NCBI GenBank assembly: GCA_947626985.1
Contig: CANQUG010000034.1
Location: forward strand, 1 to 38,030
DNA length: 38,030 nt
Direction of reading: 5' to 3'
DNA from: an uncultured Lachnospiraceae bacterium
GTDB taxonomy: Bacteria > Bacillota > Clostridia > Lachnospirales > Lachnospiraceae
Shown: positions 7,353 through 17,265 of the stretch, in pieces
Position numbering within the stretch: the stretch's first letter is position 1
How the letters are laid out: each line of letters begins with the position of its first letter
The notes under the pieces: model-generated
What the model was told of the DNA's origin: nothing
Database searches by the model: none
The model's input: the letters and a program-made list of their open reading frames with translations, nothing else
Position numbers and translations under genes: made by a program

Positions 7353-8849
7353 CTAATCCTCCTTCGCCCAGCCGAAGGTACAGCGAACCGCCTTCTTCCA
7401 GCCTTTCAGCAGCTTCTCTCTTTTCTCCTGAGAAATGGAAGGCAGGAACTCCCTCTCCTGCTGCCAGTTCTGTTTCAATTCCTCCGCGTTTTTCCAGAAA
7501 CCTGTAGCCAGCCCCGCCAGATAGGCCGCCCCCAGCGCGGTGGTCTCAATACAGCTGGGACGCACCACGGACAGTCCCAGAATATCCGCCTGGAACTGCA
7601 TGAGGAAGTTATTGGCGCTGGCTCCTCCGTCCACACGAAGGGATGTCACATCCATCCCCGCTTCCCCCTTCATGGCCTGGATCAGATCCTGAACCTGATA
7701 GGCCAGGGATTCCACAGTGGCACGGATCAGATGAGCTTTCCCCGCTCCTCTGGTGAGGCCCAGGACCGCTCCCCTGGCGTACTGGTCCCAGTAGGGCGCG
7801 CCCAGTCCGGTAAAGGCAGGCACCACATAAACGCCGTTGGTATCCGGTACGGAAAGACAGTATTTCTCAGATTCCGGAGCGCTCTCCAGAATCTGCATCT
7901 CGTCCCGCAGCCACTGAATAGCCGCTCCCGCCACGAACACGCTTCCCTCCAGAGCATAGCCTGGAGTCCCGTCCGGGTTCACCGCCATGGTGGTGAGAAG
8001 TCCCTGAGTGGAGGAGACCGGCTCTTTTCCTGTGTGCATCAGAAGGAAGCAGCCTGTCCCATAAGTATTCTTCACATCTCCCGGCCGGAAGCAGCACTGT
8101 CCGAACAGCGCGGACTGCTGATCCCCCGCGGCTCCCGCAATGGGGATACGCCCGCCGATCAGATTTTCGTTGGTGTAACCGTAGATGCAGCTGCTGGGCT
8201 TCACCTCCGGAAGCATGCATCTGGGAATCTGAAGCTTTTCCAGAATCTCATCATCCCACTGCTTCTTATAAATGTCAAAAAGCATGGTCCGGGAAGCGTT
8301 GGTATAATCAGTCACATGGACCTGTCCTCTGGTCAGCTTCCAGATCAGCCAGGTGTCCACTGTACCGAACAGAAGCTCTCCCCGCTCCGCCGCCTCCCTG
8401 GCCCCGTTCACATGGTCCAGAATCCATTTGATCTTCGTCCCGGAAAAATAGGCGTCGGGAACCAGACCGGTTTTCCTTCGGATAACATCCGAAAAGCCCT
8501 CCCGCTCCAGCTCGTCGATGATGTCGGAGGTTCTCCGGCACTGCCACACGATGGCGGGATACACGGGATTTCCCGTCCTCTTATCCCACACGATGGTGGT
8601 CTCCCGCTGATTGGTGATGCCGATGGCTTCGATATCCCCCGCGTCCGCCCCGATCTTTCCCATGGCCTCGATGGCCACAGACATCTGGGAGGACCAGATC
8701 TCGTGAGGATCATGCTCCACCCAGCCCGGCTTCGGATAAAACTGTGTAAACTCCTTCTGGGCCACGCTGCACATGTTTCCCTTTTTGTCAAATAAAATGC
8801 AGCGGGAGCTGGTCGTCCCCTGGTCCAGAGCCATAACATATTTTCCCAT
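7353..8849 (-). CDS. glpK: Glycerol kinase
   Basis: Phosphorylates glycerol to glycerol-3-phosphate in the cytoplasm, 498 residues (family about 500). The N-terminal phosphate-binding loop is DQGTTSSRC (9-17), the substrate region includes NQRETT (80-85), and the C-terminal FGGY-type stretch includes [15 protein letters not shown]. The start ATG at 8849 is preceded by AGGAGG; the frame extends 32 codons further upstream but without a ribosome site and across the promoter. The loop after YGYT (residues about 223-235) has no histidine, whereas enterococcal and Bacillus enzymes carry there the His that HPr phosphorylates. No glpF or glpD is adjacent. Confidence 0.96.
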   Translation of the reverse strand: MGKYVMALDQGTTSSRCILFDKKGNMCSVAQKEFTQFYPKPGWVEHDPHEIWSSQMSVAIEAMGKIGADAGDIEAIGITNQRETTIVWDKRTGNPVYPAIVWQCRRTSDIIDELEREGFSDVIRRKTGLVPDAYFSGTKIKWILDHVNGAREAAERGELLFGTVDTWLIWKLTRGQVHVTDYTNASRTMLFDIYKKQWDDEILEKLQIPRCMLPEVKPSSCIYGYTNENLIGGRIPIAGAAGDQQSALFGQCCFRPGDVKNTYGTGCFLLMHTGKEPVSSTQGLLTTMAVNPDGTPGYALEGSVFVAGAAIQWLRDEMQILESAPESEKYCLSVPDTNGVYVVPAFTGLGAPYWDQYARGAVLGLTRGAGKAHLIRATVESLAYQVQDLIQAMKGEAGMDVTSLRVDGGASANNFLMQFQADILGLSVVRPSCIETTALGAAYLAGLATGFWKNAEELKQNWQQEREFLPSISQEKREKLLKGWKKAVRCTFGWAKED

Positions 8850-8916
8850 ACCTGTGTATCCCTCCTGTCCTTTTGTAAAAAATGCAGCACATCCGATAAA
8901 ATTTACTGACAATAAT

Positions 8917-8945
8917 ATCTTAACATTTTCCAAACTGACAGGCAA
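8917..8945 (-). promoter_or_regulatory. Promoter of glpK
   Basis: On the minus strand TTGCCT (8940-8945) and TAAGAT (8917-8922) are separated by exactly 17 nt, ending about 67 nt before the glpK start. It fits a sigma-A promoter. Confidence 0.55.
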
Positions 8946-8984
8946 GACAAAGTCTGTGTTTCCGAAGAAATCCGGCCGGCATAA

Positions 8985-9899
8985 TCAGATCAGATTCACC
9001 AGCAGATTTTTTCCGATAAAATAGCCCAGAACCAGAACGCCCAGAATAATTCTGTAGTAGCCGAACACCTTGAAATTGTGTCTCTTGATATAATCCACCA
9101 GGAATTTAATGGCGAGTATGGAGACCAGAAACGCCACCAGCATTCCCACCGCCAGGATCAGAATTTCCCCACTGGTGAACGAAAAGCCAAATTTCAGCAG
9201 CTTTAAAAGGCTGGCGCCGAACATCACCGGAATGGCCAGGAAAAAGGTAAACTCCGCCGCCACCGTGCGGGATGTGCCCACCAGAATGCCGCCGATAATG
9301 GTGGAGCCGGAACGGGACGTTCCGGGAATCACAGACAGCACCTGGAACAGTCCGATCAGAAACGCCGTCTTAAAGGACAGATCATTCAGAGAAACGCAGA
9401 CGGGCCTGCGCCTTCTGTTATAGTTCTCCACAAGGATAAAGGCCACGCCGTAAACGATCAGCGCTATGGCAACCACCACATAGTTATTGAAGTGTTCCTC
9501 TATAAAATCGTTAAATGGAAGAGCGATGATTATGGTCGGCAGGCAGGCCACCACAATCTTGAACCACAGCATCCATTTTTCCTTGTCACAATAGTGCTCC
9601 ACGAAGGTAAAAATGATCCGGTTCAGCTCGGATCCTCTGTCCAGTTTATAGCGCACCTTCCTGGAAATGTGCTGGCGCCGGTGAAAGGGCCAGAGCTTTC
9701 CCCAGTAGAGCACCACCACCGCCAGGATCGCTCCCAGCTGGATCACCACCAGGAAAAATTCTTTAAATTCCGGAGTCATATCCAGATGGATAAATTCATC
9801 CACCAGAATCATGTGGCCGGTGCTGCTGATGGGCAGCCACTCGGTGATCCCCTCCACAATTCCAAGAAATATCACTTTCAGCAACTCAATGATTTCCAT
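8985..9899 (-). CDS. uppP: Undecaprenyl-diphosphatase (bacitracin resistance type)
   Basis: Integral membrane enzyme that converts undecaprenyl pyrophosphate to the monophosphate, recycling the lipid carrier for peptidoglycan and surface polysaccharides. It has 304 residues. The conserved active-site motifs are present: [17 protein letters not shown] (13-29, with Glu16, Glu20 and His29) and [10 protein letters not shown] near residue 200. Several hydrophobic helices follow. The frame continues 22 codons further upstream, but GGGAGGA lies 6 nt before the ATG at 9899, so this start is preferred. The polymer locus at the other end of the window would use the same lipid carrier. Confidence 0.94.
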   Translation of the reverse strand: MEIIELLKVIFLGIVEGITEWLPISSTGHMILVDEFIHLDMTPEFKEFFLVVIQLGAILAVVVLYWGKLWPFHRRQHISRKVRYKLDRGSELNRIIFTFVEHYCDKEKWMLWFKIVVACLPTIIIALPFNDFIEEHFNNYVVVAIALIVYGVAFILVENYNRRRRPVCVSLNDLSFKTAFLIGLFQVLSVIPGTSRSGSTIIGGILVGTSRTVAAEFTFFLAIPVMFGASLLKLLKFGFSFTSGEILILAVGMLVAFLVSILAIKFLVDYIKRHNFKVFGYYRIILGVLVLGYFIGKNLLVNLI

Positions 9900-10241
9900 T
9901 CTGTTTCCTCCCTTCATTTGCCGCCGCACGCTGTGAAAGCAGCGAATCTGTTCCACAGTACGCATATCCCGGTATTCTACGATGCCTGTTTCCCCTCACT
10001 GACAGCCTGTAATACCAGAATATTCTCCTCCCCTTACGGTCAGCACACCTTCAATTTGCTCACTGCATTATATCACAAAAAAAGCAGGGATTCTACCCGT
10101 GAATCCCTGCTATGATTTCTCATTATACGGCTATTTCTGACGATTTTTTCTTTCAATGACAGGAACAATCTGCCTTTCAAATCCCGGAAGCATCCCTTCA
10201 CCGCTGTTGTCAGCATTCACGGACCTTCGCCTGCCGGCCTG
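9900..10241. other. 342-bp intergenic region, carB to uppP
   Basis: It contains the carB terminator (10077-10110) and, overlapping its far side, a minus-strand TATAAT (10067-10072) that may be the -10 of uppP; its -35 is poor. The stretch 10111-10241 between the terminator and the carB stop shows nothing I recognise. No gene is supported. Confidence 0.55.
10077..10110 (-). terminator. Strong intrinsic terminator of carAB
   Basis: On the minus strand GCAGGGATTC, a 7-nt loop and GAATCCCTGC form a perfect 10-bp stem followed by seven T residues. It lies about 130 nt past the carB stop. Confidence 0.9.
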
Positions 10242-13200
10242 CTATCTTCCGGCGATGGTGGCAATATCGATGAGGGTCAGCCGGTTCAGATCCGTATTCT
10301 CCAGACTGGTAGCCAGCGCCTGAGCGGTATCCAGGGAGGTCAGCACGTTCACTCCCGTCTCAATGGCGTTTCTGCGGATGAGAAAACCGTCCTTCTGATG
10401 CTCGATGCCCTGAGGGGGCGTATCGATGACCACATCGATCCTGTGCCCCAGGATCAGGTCCAGAAGATTGGGGGAGGGCTGCTCCAGCTTATTGGTGCGG
10501 ATCACCCGGACGCCGTTGGCCTTCAGCGCCCTGGCGGTGCCTCTGGTGGCGTAGATCCGGTAGCCCAGAGCCTCGAACCGTCTGGCAATGGGGATGATAT
10601 CCTGCTGATCCTCGTCCTTTACGGTGATGATCATATTTTTATATTTGGGAAGACGGATACCCGCGCCCAGGAAGGCTTTGTAAAGGGCCTCGTTAAAGGT
10701 TTCCGCAATACCCAGACATTCTCCCGTGGACTTCATCTCCGGCCCCAGACTGATATCCGCGCCCCGTATTTTCTCGAAGGAGAATACAGGCATCTTGATG
10801 GCAAAATACTTCGCCTCGGGCTGCAGTCCCGGCTCGTAGCCCAGCTCCCTCAGGGTGTGCCCCAGAATCACCCTTGTAGCCAGGGGCACGATGGGAATGC
10901 CCGTCACCTTGCTGATGTAGGGCACCGTACGGCTGGAGCGGGGATTTACCTCGATGACGTAAACCTCCTCGTTGCAGACAATAAACTGAATATTGATCAT
11001 TCCGATCACGTGGAGGGCCTTCGCCAGACGGCGTGTGTACTCCACGATGGTATCTTTCGATTTCTGACTGATGGTCCGGGCGGGATAGACGGAGATGCTG
11101 TCGCCGGAATGGATGCCTGCCCGCTCGATGTGCTCCATGATACCGGGAATGAGGATCTCCTCCCCGTCGCACACGGCGTCCACCTCAATCTCCTTGCCCA
11201 TCAGATATTTGTCAACCAGAATGGGATGCTCCTGCGCGATCTGATTGATGATGCCGATGTACTCCTCCACATCCTCATCGCTGACCGCGATACGCATGCC
11301 CTGACCGCCCAGCACGTAGGAGGGACGCACCAGAACCGGATAGCCCAGATCCGCCGCGGCCTTTTTGGCCTCCTCCGCCGTAAACACGGTATGTCCCTTG
11401 GGACGGGGAATCCGGCACTGCTCCAGAATCTCATCGAAGAGCTCTCTGTCTTCCGCGGCGTCCACATCCTTTGCGGAGGTGCCCAGAATCTTTACGCCCA
11501 TCTTCATGAGGGCTTCCGTCAGCTTGATGGCGGTCTGGCCGCCGAACTGCACCACCGCGCCGTCAGGCTGCTCCAGATTTACGATATTCTCCACATCCTC
11601 GGGAGTCAGGGGCTCAAAGTACAGTTTGTCCGCGATATCAAAGTCGGTACTTACGGTCTCCGGGTTGTTGTTGATGATGATGGTCTCATAGCCTTCCTTC
11701 GCAAAGGCCCAGGTACAGTGGACGGAACAGAAGTCAAACTCGATTCCCTGTCCGATACGGATAGGGCCGGAGCCCAGCACCAGAACCTTTTTCCTGCCGG
11801 CAGTGGGGCTGGCCTCGTTCTCCGTGCTCTCATCCCCGTACACGGAATAATAGTAGGGCGTCGCCGCGGCAAATTCCGCCGCGCAGGTATCCACCATCTT
11901 ATATGCGGCCCGGATACCGTACCGCGCCCGGAGCGCCTTCACCTCGGCGGCGCTCTTCCCGCAGAGGCGCGCGATCACATCGTCGGGAAACTCCATGCGC
12001 TTCGCCTCCAGAAGAAGCTCTTCGGTGAGCTCCTGCTCTCTCAGCGCCTGCTCCATCTCCACGAGCACCGCGATTTTATCAATAAACCAGAGGTCGATCT
12101 TCGTCATGTCATGAATGCGTTCCTGGGGAATCCCCCGGCGGATCGCCTCGGCGATCTTCCAGATCCTCCGGTCGTCCACGATCTGCAGCGCCTCCAGAAG
12201 CTCCTCCTCATCCAGATGAGAAAAATCGTAGGACAGAAGGCTGTCCACATGCTGCTCCAGGGAACGGATAGCCTTCATGAGGGCGCCCTCGAAGTTGTAA
12301 CAGATACTCATCACCTCTCCGGTGGCCTTCATCTGGGTGGTGAGGGTTCGTTTCGCGGTGATGAATTTGTCGAAGGGGAGCCTGGGGATCTTCACCACAC
12401 AGTAGTCCAGCATGGGCTCGAAGCTGGCGTAGGTTTTTCCGGTGATCGCATTGGGAATCTCATCCAGAGTGTAGCCCAGAGCAATCTTGGCCGCCACCTT
12501 GGCGATGGGGTAGCCGGTAGCCTTGCTGGCCAGAGCGGAGGAACGGCTCACACGGGGATTCACCTCGATCACGCAGTACTCGAAGCTCTCCGGGTGAAGG
12601 GCAAACTGCACGTTGCAGCCTCCTGTGATGCCCAGCTCCGTAATGATATTCAGAGCGGAGGTACGGAGCATCTGATACTCCTTATCTCCCAACGTCTGAG
12701 AGGGGGCCACCACGATGGAATCGCCGGTATGAACGCCCACCGGATCGATATTCTCCATGTTGCAGACCGTGATGCAGTTTCCCGCGCTGTCCCGCATCAC
12801 CTCGTACTCGATCTCCTTCCAGCCGGCGATGCAGCGTTCCACCAGAACCTCTCCCACCCGGGAAAGGCGGAGTCCGTTCTCCAGAATTTCTCTCAGCTCA
12901 TACTCGTTACCGGCGATACCGCCGCCGCTGCCTCCCAGAGTATAGGCGGGCCGGAGAACCACCGGGTATCCGATGGTGTTGGTAAAGGCCAGACCCTCCT
13001 CCACGGAGGTCACCACCTGAGAAGCCGCCACCGGCTCTCCGATCTTTTCCATGGTATCCTTAAATTCCTGGCGGTCCTCCGCCTTTTTAATGGTCTCGGC
13101 GGTGGTGCCGATGAGCCGCACATTATTCTTCTTTAAAAATCCCCGTTCCTCCAGCTCCATGGCCAGATTCAGTCCTGCCTGTCCTCCCAGGGTAGGAAGG

Positions 13201-13457
13201 ATGCTGTCGGGATGCTCCTTCTGGATCAGCTGTTCCACCACCTCCACGGTGAGGGGTTCGATGTACACTCTGTCCGCAATGTCCTTATCCGTCATGATGG
13301 TGGCGGGATTGGAGTTCAGAAGCACGACCTCCATGCCCTCCTCCTTCAGAGAGCGGCAGGCCTGGGTGCCTGCGTAGTCAAACTCCGCAGCCTGGCCGAT
13401 GATGATCGGGCCGGAGCCGATGACCAGCACTTTATGAATGTCTCTGTTTTTTGGCAT
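10242..13457 (-). CDS. carB: Carbamoyl-phosphate synthase, large subunit
   Basis: Makes carbamoyl phosphate from bicarbonate, ammonia supplied by the small subunit, and two ATP, for pyrimidine and arginine synthesis. Full length at 1071 residues. Two homologous ATP-grasp halves are visible: the first begins [21 protein letters not shown], the second (about residue 555) [19 protein letters not shown]. Between them is the oligomerisation region. The last 130 or so residues form the methylglyoxal-synthase-like allosteric domain ([18 protein letters not shown]). Its start codon overlaps the last base of the carA stop (TAATG), which gives translational coupling. A strong terminator follows. Confidence 0.97.
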   Translation of the reverse strand: MPKNRDIHKVLVIGSGPIIIGQAAEFDYAGTQACRSLKEEGMEVVLLNSNPATIMTDKDIADRVYIEPLTVEVVEQLIQKEHPDSILPTLGGQAGLNLAMELEERGFLKKNNVRLIGTTAETIKKAEDRQEFKDTMEKIGEPVAASQVVTSVEEGLAFTNTIGYPVVLRPAYTLGGSGGGIAGNEYELREILENGLRLSRVGEVLVERCIAGWKEIEYEVMRDSAGNCITVCNMENIDPVGVHTGDSIVVAPSQTLGDKEYQMLRTSALNIITELGITGGCNVQFALHPESFEYCVIEVNPRVSRSSALASKATGYPIAKVAAKIALGYTLDEIPNAITGKTYASFEPMLDYCVVKIPRLPFDKFITAKRTLTTQMKATGEVMSICYNFEGALMKAIRSLEQHVDSLLSYDFSHLDEEELLEALQIVDDRRIWKIAEAIRRGIPQERIHDMTKIDLWFIDKIAVLVEMEQALREQELTEELLLEAKRMEFPDDVIARLCGKSAAEVKALRARYGIRAAYKMVDTCAAEFAAATPYYYSVYGDESTENEASPTAGRKKVLVLGSGPIRIGQGIEFDFCSVHCTWAFAKEGYETIIINNNPETVSTDFDIADKLYFEPLTPEDVENIVNLEQPDGAVVQFGGQTAIKLTEALMKMGVKILGTSAKDVDAAEDRELFDEILEQCRIPRPKGHTVFTAEEAKKAAADLGYPVLVRPSYVLGGQGMRIAVSDEDVEEYIGIINQIAQEHPILVDKYLMGKEIEVDAVCDGEEILIPGIMEHIERAGIHSGDSISVYPARTISQKSKDTIVEYTRRLAKALHVIGMINIQFIVCNEEVYVIEVNPRSSRTVPYISKVTGIPIVPLATRVILGHTLRELGYEPGLQPEAKYFAIKMPVFSFEKIRGADISLGPEMKSTGECLGIAETFNEALYKAFLGAGIRLPKYKNMIITVKDEDQQDIIPIARRFEALGYRIYATRGTARALKANGVRVIRTNKLEQPSPNLLDLILGHRIDVVIDTPPQGIEHQKDGFLIRRNAIETGVNVLTSLDTAQALATSLENTDLNRLTLIDIATIAGR

Positions 13458-14533
13458 TATCGTTTCCCTCCCATCATTTCCATGAATCTGTCAAACAGGT
13501 AGCCGGAATCCTGAGGCCCGGGGCAGGCCTCGGGATGGAACTGCACGGTGAATATATTTTTGCCGGTATAGGACATGCCCTCGTTGGTGCCGTCGTTCAC
13601 ATTTACGAAAGCGGGACGGGCGATTCCCTTCTCCTCCAGAGCGGTGGCGTCCACCACATAGCCGTGATTCTGGGAGGAAATATAGACCCTTCCGTCGGAG
13701 AGATCCTTCACCGGGTGATTGCCTCCCCGGTGGCCGTATTTCATTTTATAAGTATCGCCCCCCGCCGCCAGCGCCATGAGCTGATGGCCCAGACAGATGG
13801 CGAAGATGGGAACGTCGGATTCGTATAATTTCCGGATTTCCCCGATGATGGACACGCACTCCTTGGGATCTCCGGGACCGTTGCTGAGCATGATGCCGTC
13901 AGGGCCGTCCCCCAGAATCTCCTCCGCGGAGGTGAGCGCAGGGTAAATCGTCACCCGGCAGCCTCTCTCATTCAGGGAGCGGGCAATATTTCTCTTGGCG
14001 CCAAGATCCAGAAGCGCCACCTTCGGGCCGGGGCCATCCAGCACCTGCCTCTGGTCACAGGTGACCTTTTCCACTACTTTTCCTGTTTTATAAGCTTTTA
14101 AACGGGGGATGACTTCGTCAGGCTGAAACTGTTCATTGACGGTGATCATGCCGTTCATGGTACCCTTTTCGCGAAGGATCTTCGTGAGAGCTCTGGTATC
14201 GATGCCGGCAATACCTGGAATATCATATTTGTTCAAGAAATGCTGAATCGTGTCCTCGCTTCTGAAATTGCTCGGGATACGGGATAATTCACGGACAATA
14301 AAACCGTCGATCCACGGTTTTCGGGATTCCTGGTCCTCATGGCAGATGCCGTAGTTTCCAATCAGCGGATACGTCATACAGACAGCCTGCCCTGCGTAGG
14401 AGGGGTCGGTCATTACCTCCAGATAGCCGGTCATGGAAGTATTAAAAACAATTTCGCTGACGATCTCCCGCGGAGAACCGATACTGGTACCCTGAAACAC
14501 ATGGCCGTCCTCTAATATCAGAAATGCTTTCAT
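13457..14533 (-). CDS. carA: Carbamoyl-phosphate synthase, small subunit
   Basis: Glutamine amidotransferase subunit that hydrolyses glutamine and channels ammonia to CarB. It has 358 residues. The N-terminal domain (1-140) has the typical [19 protein letters not shown] segment. The class I glutaminase domain (about 170-358) carries nucleophile Cys247 (AICLGHQ) with His333 and Glu335 (QFHPEA). AAAGGGAG precedes the ATG. It is first in a two-gene operon with its own promoter, which has a palindrome between -35 and -10. No PyrR-type leader attenuator is visible. Confidence 0.97.
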   Translation of the reverse strand: MKAFLILEDGHVFQGTSIGSPREIVSEIVFNTSMTGYLEVMTDPSYAGQAVCMTYPLIGNYGICHEDQESRKPWIDGFIVRELSRIPSNFRSEDTIQHFLNKYDIPGIAGIDTRALTKILREKGTMNGMITVNEQFQPDEVIPRLKAYKTGKVVEKVTCDQRQVLDGPGPKVALLDLGAKRNIARSLNERGCRVTIYPALTSAEEILGDGPDGIMLSNGPGDPKECVSIIGEIRKLYESDVPIFAICLGHQLMALAAGGDTYKMKYGHRGGNHPVKDLSDGRVYISSQNHGYVVDATALEEKGIARPAFVNVNDGTNEGMSYTGKNIFTVQFHPEACPGPQDSGYLFDRFMEMMGGKR

Positions 14534-14663
14534 ACGATCTCCCTTTCTGTGCTTTTCTCAATCAGGGGTTCCGTTTCACCTCGGTCAAAAATGCCGGAGG
14601 ACGAATTTTCCTCACCGGACTCCCGCAAATCATCCTTCTGGTACTTTACCCTAAATCTTCAAA

Positions 14664-14692
14664 ATTGTATCACAGGAGACCTGTGTTTTCAA
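14664..14692 (-). promoter_or_regulatory. Promoter of carAB
   Basis: On the minus strand TTGAAA (14687-14692) and TACAAT (14664-14669) lie exactly 17 nt apart. They end about 130 nt before the carA start. The long leader has no obvious terminator hairpin. Confidence 0.7.
14671..14685. promoter_or_regulatory. Operator-like palindrome in the carAB promoter
   Basis: CACAGG-AGA-CCTGTG is a perfect 6-bp inverted repeat with a 3-bp centre. It fills the spacer between the -35 and -10 boxes, where a bound dimer would block polymerase. The cognate repressor is unknown. Confidence 0.55.
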
Positions 14693-14738
14693 TAACATCC
14701 TTCAGAAAAAATTTTTTTATTTTTTTTGAAAATATCTA

Positions 14739-14767
14739 TTGACATTTTTCGGATACTGAGTTAATAT
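14739..14767 (+). promoter_or_regulatory. Promoter of tRNA-Leu
   Basis: Consensus TTGACA (14739-14744), 17-nt spacer, TAATAT (14762-14767), about 35 nt before the tRNA. It is back to back with the carAB promoter. Confidence 0.85.
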
Positions 14768-14802
14768 AAACAAGCAGTCGCGAGAGAGCGGCTGAAAAAA
14801 AT

Positions 14803-14886
14803 GCAGGAGTGGCGGAATTGGCAGACGCGCAGGCTTCAGGTGCCTGTGGTCGCAAGATCGTGTGGGTTCAAGTCCCATCTCCTGCA
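14803..14886 (+). tRNA. tRNA-Leu (anticodon CAG)
   Basis: An 84-nt class II tRNA. The acceptor arms GCAGGAG (14803-14809) and CTCCTGC (14879-14885) pair perfectly, with discriminator A at 14886. The anticodon arm is CAGGC-TTCAGGT-GCCTG, which places CAG as anticodon. A long variable arm (TGGTCGCAAGATCGT region) and T-arm GGGTTCAAGTCCC follow. CCA is not encoded. It reads CUG codons. Confidence 0.97.
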
Positions 14887-14909
14887 CTTTTTTATTGTCC
14901 AAAAAGATT

Positions 14910-14962
14910 CGAGAGTGCTGAAAACCCTTGATTTTACCGGGTTTCTGGCACTCTCGTTTTTT
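14910..14962 (+). terminator. Terminator of tRNA-Leu
   Basis: CGAGAGTGC (14910-14918) pairs with GCACTCTCG (14948-14956), extended by AAACCC/GGGTTT inside, and is followed by TTTTTT. It is a long, strong intrinsic terminator. It also separates the tRNA from the convergent hydrolase gene. Confidence 0.92.
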
Positions 14963-15009
14963 ATGCAGACAGGAAAATCTGCAAATTTTCTGCTGCCTTT
15001 CTGCTTCCT

Positions 15010-16632
15010 TCAGTTCAGATAACTATGTACCTTCCCCGCGATACTCTGAATTCCCCTGACGCCATAATACGCAGAGCACCTGGAGAATACGCAGAGAACA
15101 TAAGTGGTTTTGGGACCGTAGACAATGGCTATGTCATGCTGATAGCTGCTCGTTTCTCCGGTTTTGTTGGCCACTTTTGTTCCGGAAGGGAGCCCTGCCG
15201 GAATCTTCACTCTTCTTGTCTGACGAAGAAGAAGGTTCAGCATCTCGGTGGAATAAGCGGAAGAAACACAGGTACCTCTGTAGATCCGCTCCAGAAGAAC
15301 GCCGCAGTCTTTAGCAGAACTCTTATTCGTCCCTCCGTCGCTGGCGTAAGCGGAAGACGCCGGATGAAGGGTCGTATGGCAGGCTGTGCTGGTATAGCCG
15401 TTCTTCGTCAGATACTGATTCACCACAGCCGCTCCGGATACGAAATTTCTGCCGGGGCTGTTGTAACGCACCAGTTCATTATACGCATCGTTGCTGCTCA
15501 CCGTAATCATGGAGGTCAGAAGGCTTTTGACGGTCGGACTGTAGGAAAGCTTCTTCTGACTGATCTGATCAAAGGTGGACGCCATGACAAAGGCCTTGAT
15601 AGTGCTGGCTGGATACATGGGAGAATCGTTGATATTCACCACTGTTCCGGTTTTCAGATCCTTTACATAGACAGACCAGGTGCCCGGATAACCGGCAATC
15701 ATCTGGGTCAGCTGTTTTTTCAGAGGACTGAGAGCCATCTCCTCTCTGGCGCATTTCCTTCCGTCGCAGTCCACATAGGACCCGTCGGGAACCTGCATGC
15801 TCCTGGCGATGGTTCCGTCCCCCAGCAGATAATATCCGTCCACCCAACGGTTCACATACTTCTGGCCCTGAGAGGAAATGTAATAGTTCTTCCCTCCCAC
15901 AGTGACCCAGCCGGCTTCCTGACTCAGGCCTCCGTTGGGAGCGCCGAAATAATAGGTTCCTTTAAAGGAACGGCCGTTCACTTTTCCGGTAAAATCATGA
16001 AAATCCGCTCTGGTGCAGAGCTTTCCGAATCTGTTGAAGTAATAATACCCGGCCGGAAAATATCTGCCGGAAACCCGCTGAGGCTGAAGATAACGAATCT
16101 GCTCCGTTCCCGAAATATCACAGAGCTTACCGCAGGCGCCAATATAAAAATAGCCGCTGAACAGCATCCCCCGGCACTGAAAACCGGAAAGATAATGCAG
16201 TCCATAATCTTTAAAAACAAAACGCCCGATCTTCGTGGTATAGTAATATCCGTGAAATTCCACGCCCTTCGCCTTCGCGCTCCGGATGAAACGGACCCCT
16301 TCCTCCTGAAGGAGCACTCCATTCTCATCAAAAAAATAAAAGCCCGTGAAGATTCCATGAACGGCAGGAATCTTCAGATACTGAGGCCCTGTCAGCGGCG
16401 CGCCCTTTTTATTATACAGACAAAATTTCCCGCCGGCATACTCCAGATATTTTCCGCTGCCGTTGATAAAATGAATAATTTCTGCGGCAGGCGTCTTCCC
16501 TGCCGCAGAAACCGTTGCCACGGGCAAAAATCTGCCGATTATACGGGTACAGAACTCTGCTCCGGCCATCCCTCCTGAAAACAGAAGAAACAACAGGACC
16601 GCCGGAAGCAAATTTCTTTTCAGCCTCTTCAC
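15010..16632 (-). CDS. Secreted serine hydrolase, beta-lactamase-like, with repeat domain
   Basis: Exported penicillin-recognising-type serine hydrolase of 540 residues. A signal peptide or anchor lies at 5-25. Residues about 50-295 are Tyr/Gly/Phe-rich and show cell-wall-binding-like repeats (GFYFFDENG, GYFYIGACGK, GYYYFNRFGK, GTYYFG, NYYISSQGQKY). The C-terminal half (about 300-540) has the three active-site motifs of the class A beta-lactamase-like fold: S343-T-I-K346, S379-S-N381 and K490-T-G492. No class A omega-loop glutamate motif (ExxLN) is apparent, so a peptidoglycan-related role or other hydrolase activity is as likely as beta-lactamase activity. The start overlaps the stop of the zinc-ribbon gene by 4 nt (ATGA), so the two are coupled. 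Confidence 0.85.
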   Translation of the reverse strand: MKRLKRNLLPAVLLFLLFSGGMAGAEFCTRIIGRFLPVATVSAAGKTPAAEIIHFINGSGKYLEYAGGKFCLYNKKGAPLTGPQYLKIPAVHGIFTGFYFFDENGVLLQEEGVRFIRSAKAKGVEFHGYYYTTKIGRFVFKDYGLHYLSGFQCRGMLFSGYFYIGACGKLCDISGTEQIRYLQPQRVSGRYFPAGYYYFNRFGKLCTRADFHDFTGKVNGRSFKGTYYFGAPNGGLSQEAGWVTVGGKNYYISSQGQKYVNRWVDGYYLLGDGTIARSMQVPDGSYVDCDGRKCAREEMALSPLKKQLTQMIAGYPGTWSVYVKDLKTGTVVNINDSPMYPASTIKAFVMASTFDQISQKKLSYSPTVKSLLTSMITVSSNDAYNELVRYNSPGRNFVSGAAVVNQYLTKNGYTSTACHTTLHPASSAYASDGGTNKSSAKDCGVLLERIYRGTCVSSAYSTEMLNLLLRQTRRVKIPAGLPSGTKVANKTGETSSYQHDIAIVYGPKTTYVLCVFSRCSAYYGVRGIQSIAGKVHSYLN

Positions 16633-17162
16633 TTTTCTGCGGAGGCATTCTCCTCCGTCTCCTGAGACTCTTCCCCGGCTGCAGTCTCTTCCCCGCCGGC
16701 TTCCTCCCCTTCAGCCTCCGGTGCGGCCGCTTCCTCTGTCTCAGCCTCTGCAGGAGCTTCCTCTTCCGGCTCCGGGGCTTCCGTCTCAGGCTCCGGATTC
16801 GGGCAGGCGCTGCCGCAGTAGGGACAGTACGCTACGTCCTTATCCACTTCCTTCTGGCAGGAGGGGCAGACCTTTTTCCCCTTCCGGTCAGCCAGTTCTT
16901 TTTTATATTCTTTCACCGCATTTCTGTGCTCATCCGCCCGGCCGCACAGCTCCGCCAGTTCTCCGTCGAATTCTTCCCCGTCCCTGTAGCGCCTGTAAAG
17001 GATTTTTCCCAATTCAGCCATAATCTTCTCCACCGCGCGCTCCTCAGCGGAAATTTTATTCCGGATTTTCTGCGTCTCGTAAAGGGACTCCGCCCTCTCG
17101 CTCAGCCCTTTGGCCGTTCTGGACAACGTCTCCCCCAGCTCGTCAAAAAACTCTGTTCCCAT
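16629..17162 (-). CDS. Zinc-ribbon protein with acidic tail
   Basis: Small protein of 177 residues, function unknown. Residues 1-95 are helical and charged. A zinc ribbon follows at about 98-117 (CPSC then CPYC). The last 55 or so residues are almost all Glu, Ala, Pro and Gly. No signal peptide or membrane helix is seen, so it is probably cytoplasmic. AAGGAG lies before the ATG. The 4-nt overlap with the secreted hydrolase gene suggests a linked job, though one product is predicted inside and the other outside the membrane. Confidence 0.8.
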   Translation of the reverse strand: MGTEFFDELGETLSRTAKGLSERAESLYETQKIRNKISAEERAVEKIMAELGKILYRRYRDGEEFDGELAELCGRADEHRNAVKEYKKELADRKGKKVCPSCQKEVDKDVAYCPYCGSACPNPEPETEAPEPEEEAPAEAETEEAAAPEAEGEEAGGEETAAGEESQETEENASAEK

Positions 17163-17265
17163 TTTCTTTTTCTCCTTTCGCTTTCATTCTATCGCATCAC
17201 ATGCCTTCCTTTCCGGTCCGCATGAAATACCCTCTTCCCCTGCCGGCGCAAAACAGGGCCTTCCT

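Noticed and set aside
10398-13136. Very long plus-strand open frame (912 codons) opposite carB
   Set aside because: It is the antisense shadow of carB in GC-rich codons; it has no ribosome site and no recognisable domains.
14534-14663. PyrR-type attenuator or pyrimidine riboswitch in the carA leader
   Set aside because: No terminator/antiterminator hairpins with a T-run are visible in the leader.
14717-15022. Short open frames over the tRNA-Leu on both strands (for example products with GLEPTRS or QEWRNWQTRR)
   Set aside because: They are translations of the tRNA and its terminator; this is a well-known annotation artefact.
15010-16632. Antibiotic-resistance beta-lactamase
   Set aside because: The fold motifs fit, but the class A omega-loop Glu motif is not evident and the large repeat domain points to a cell-wall role.
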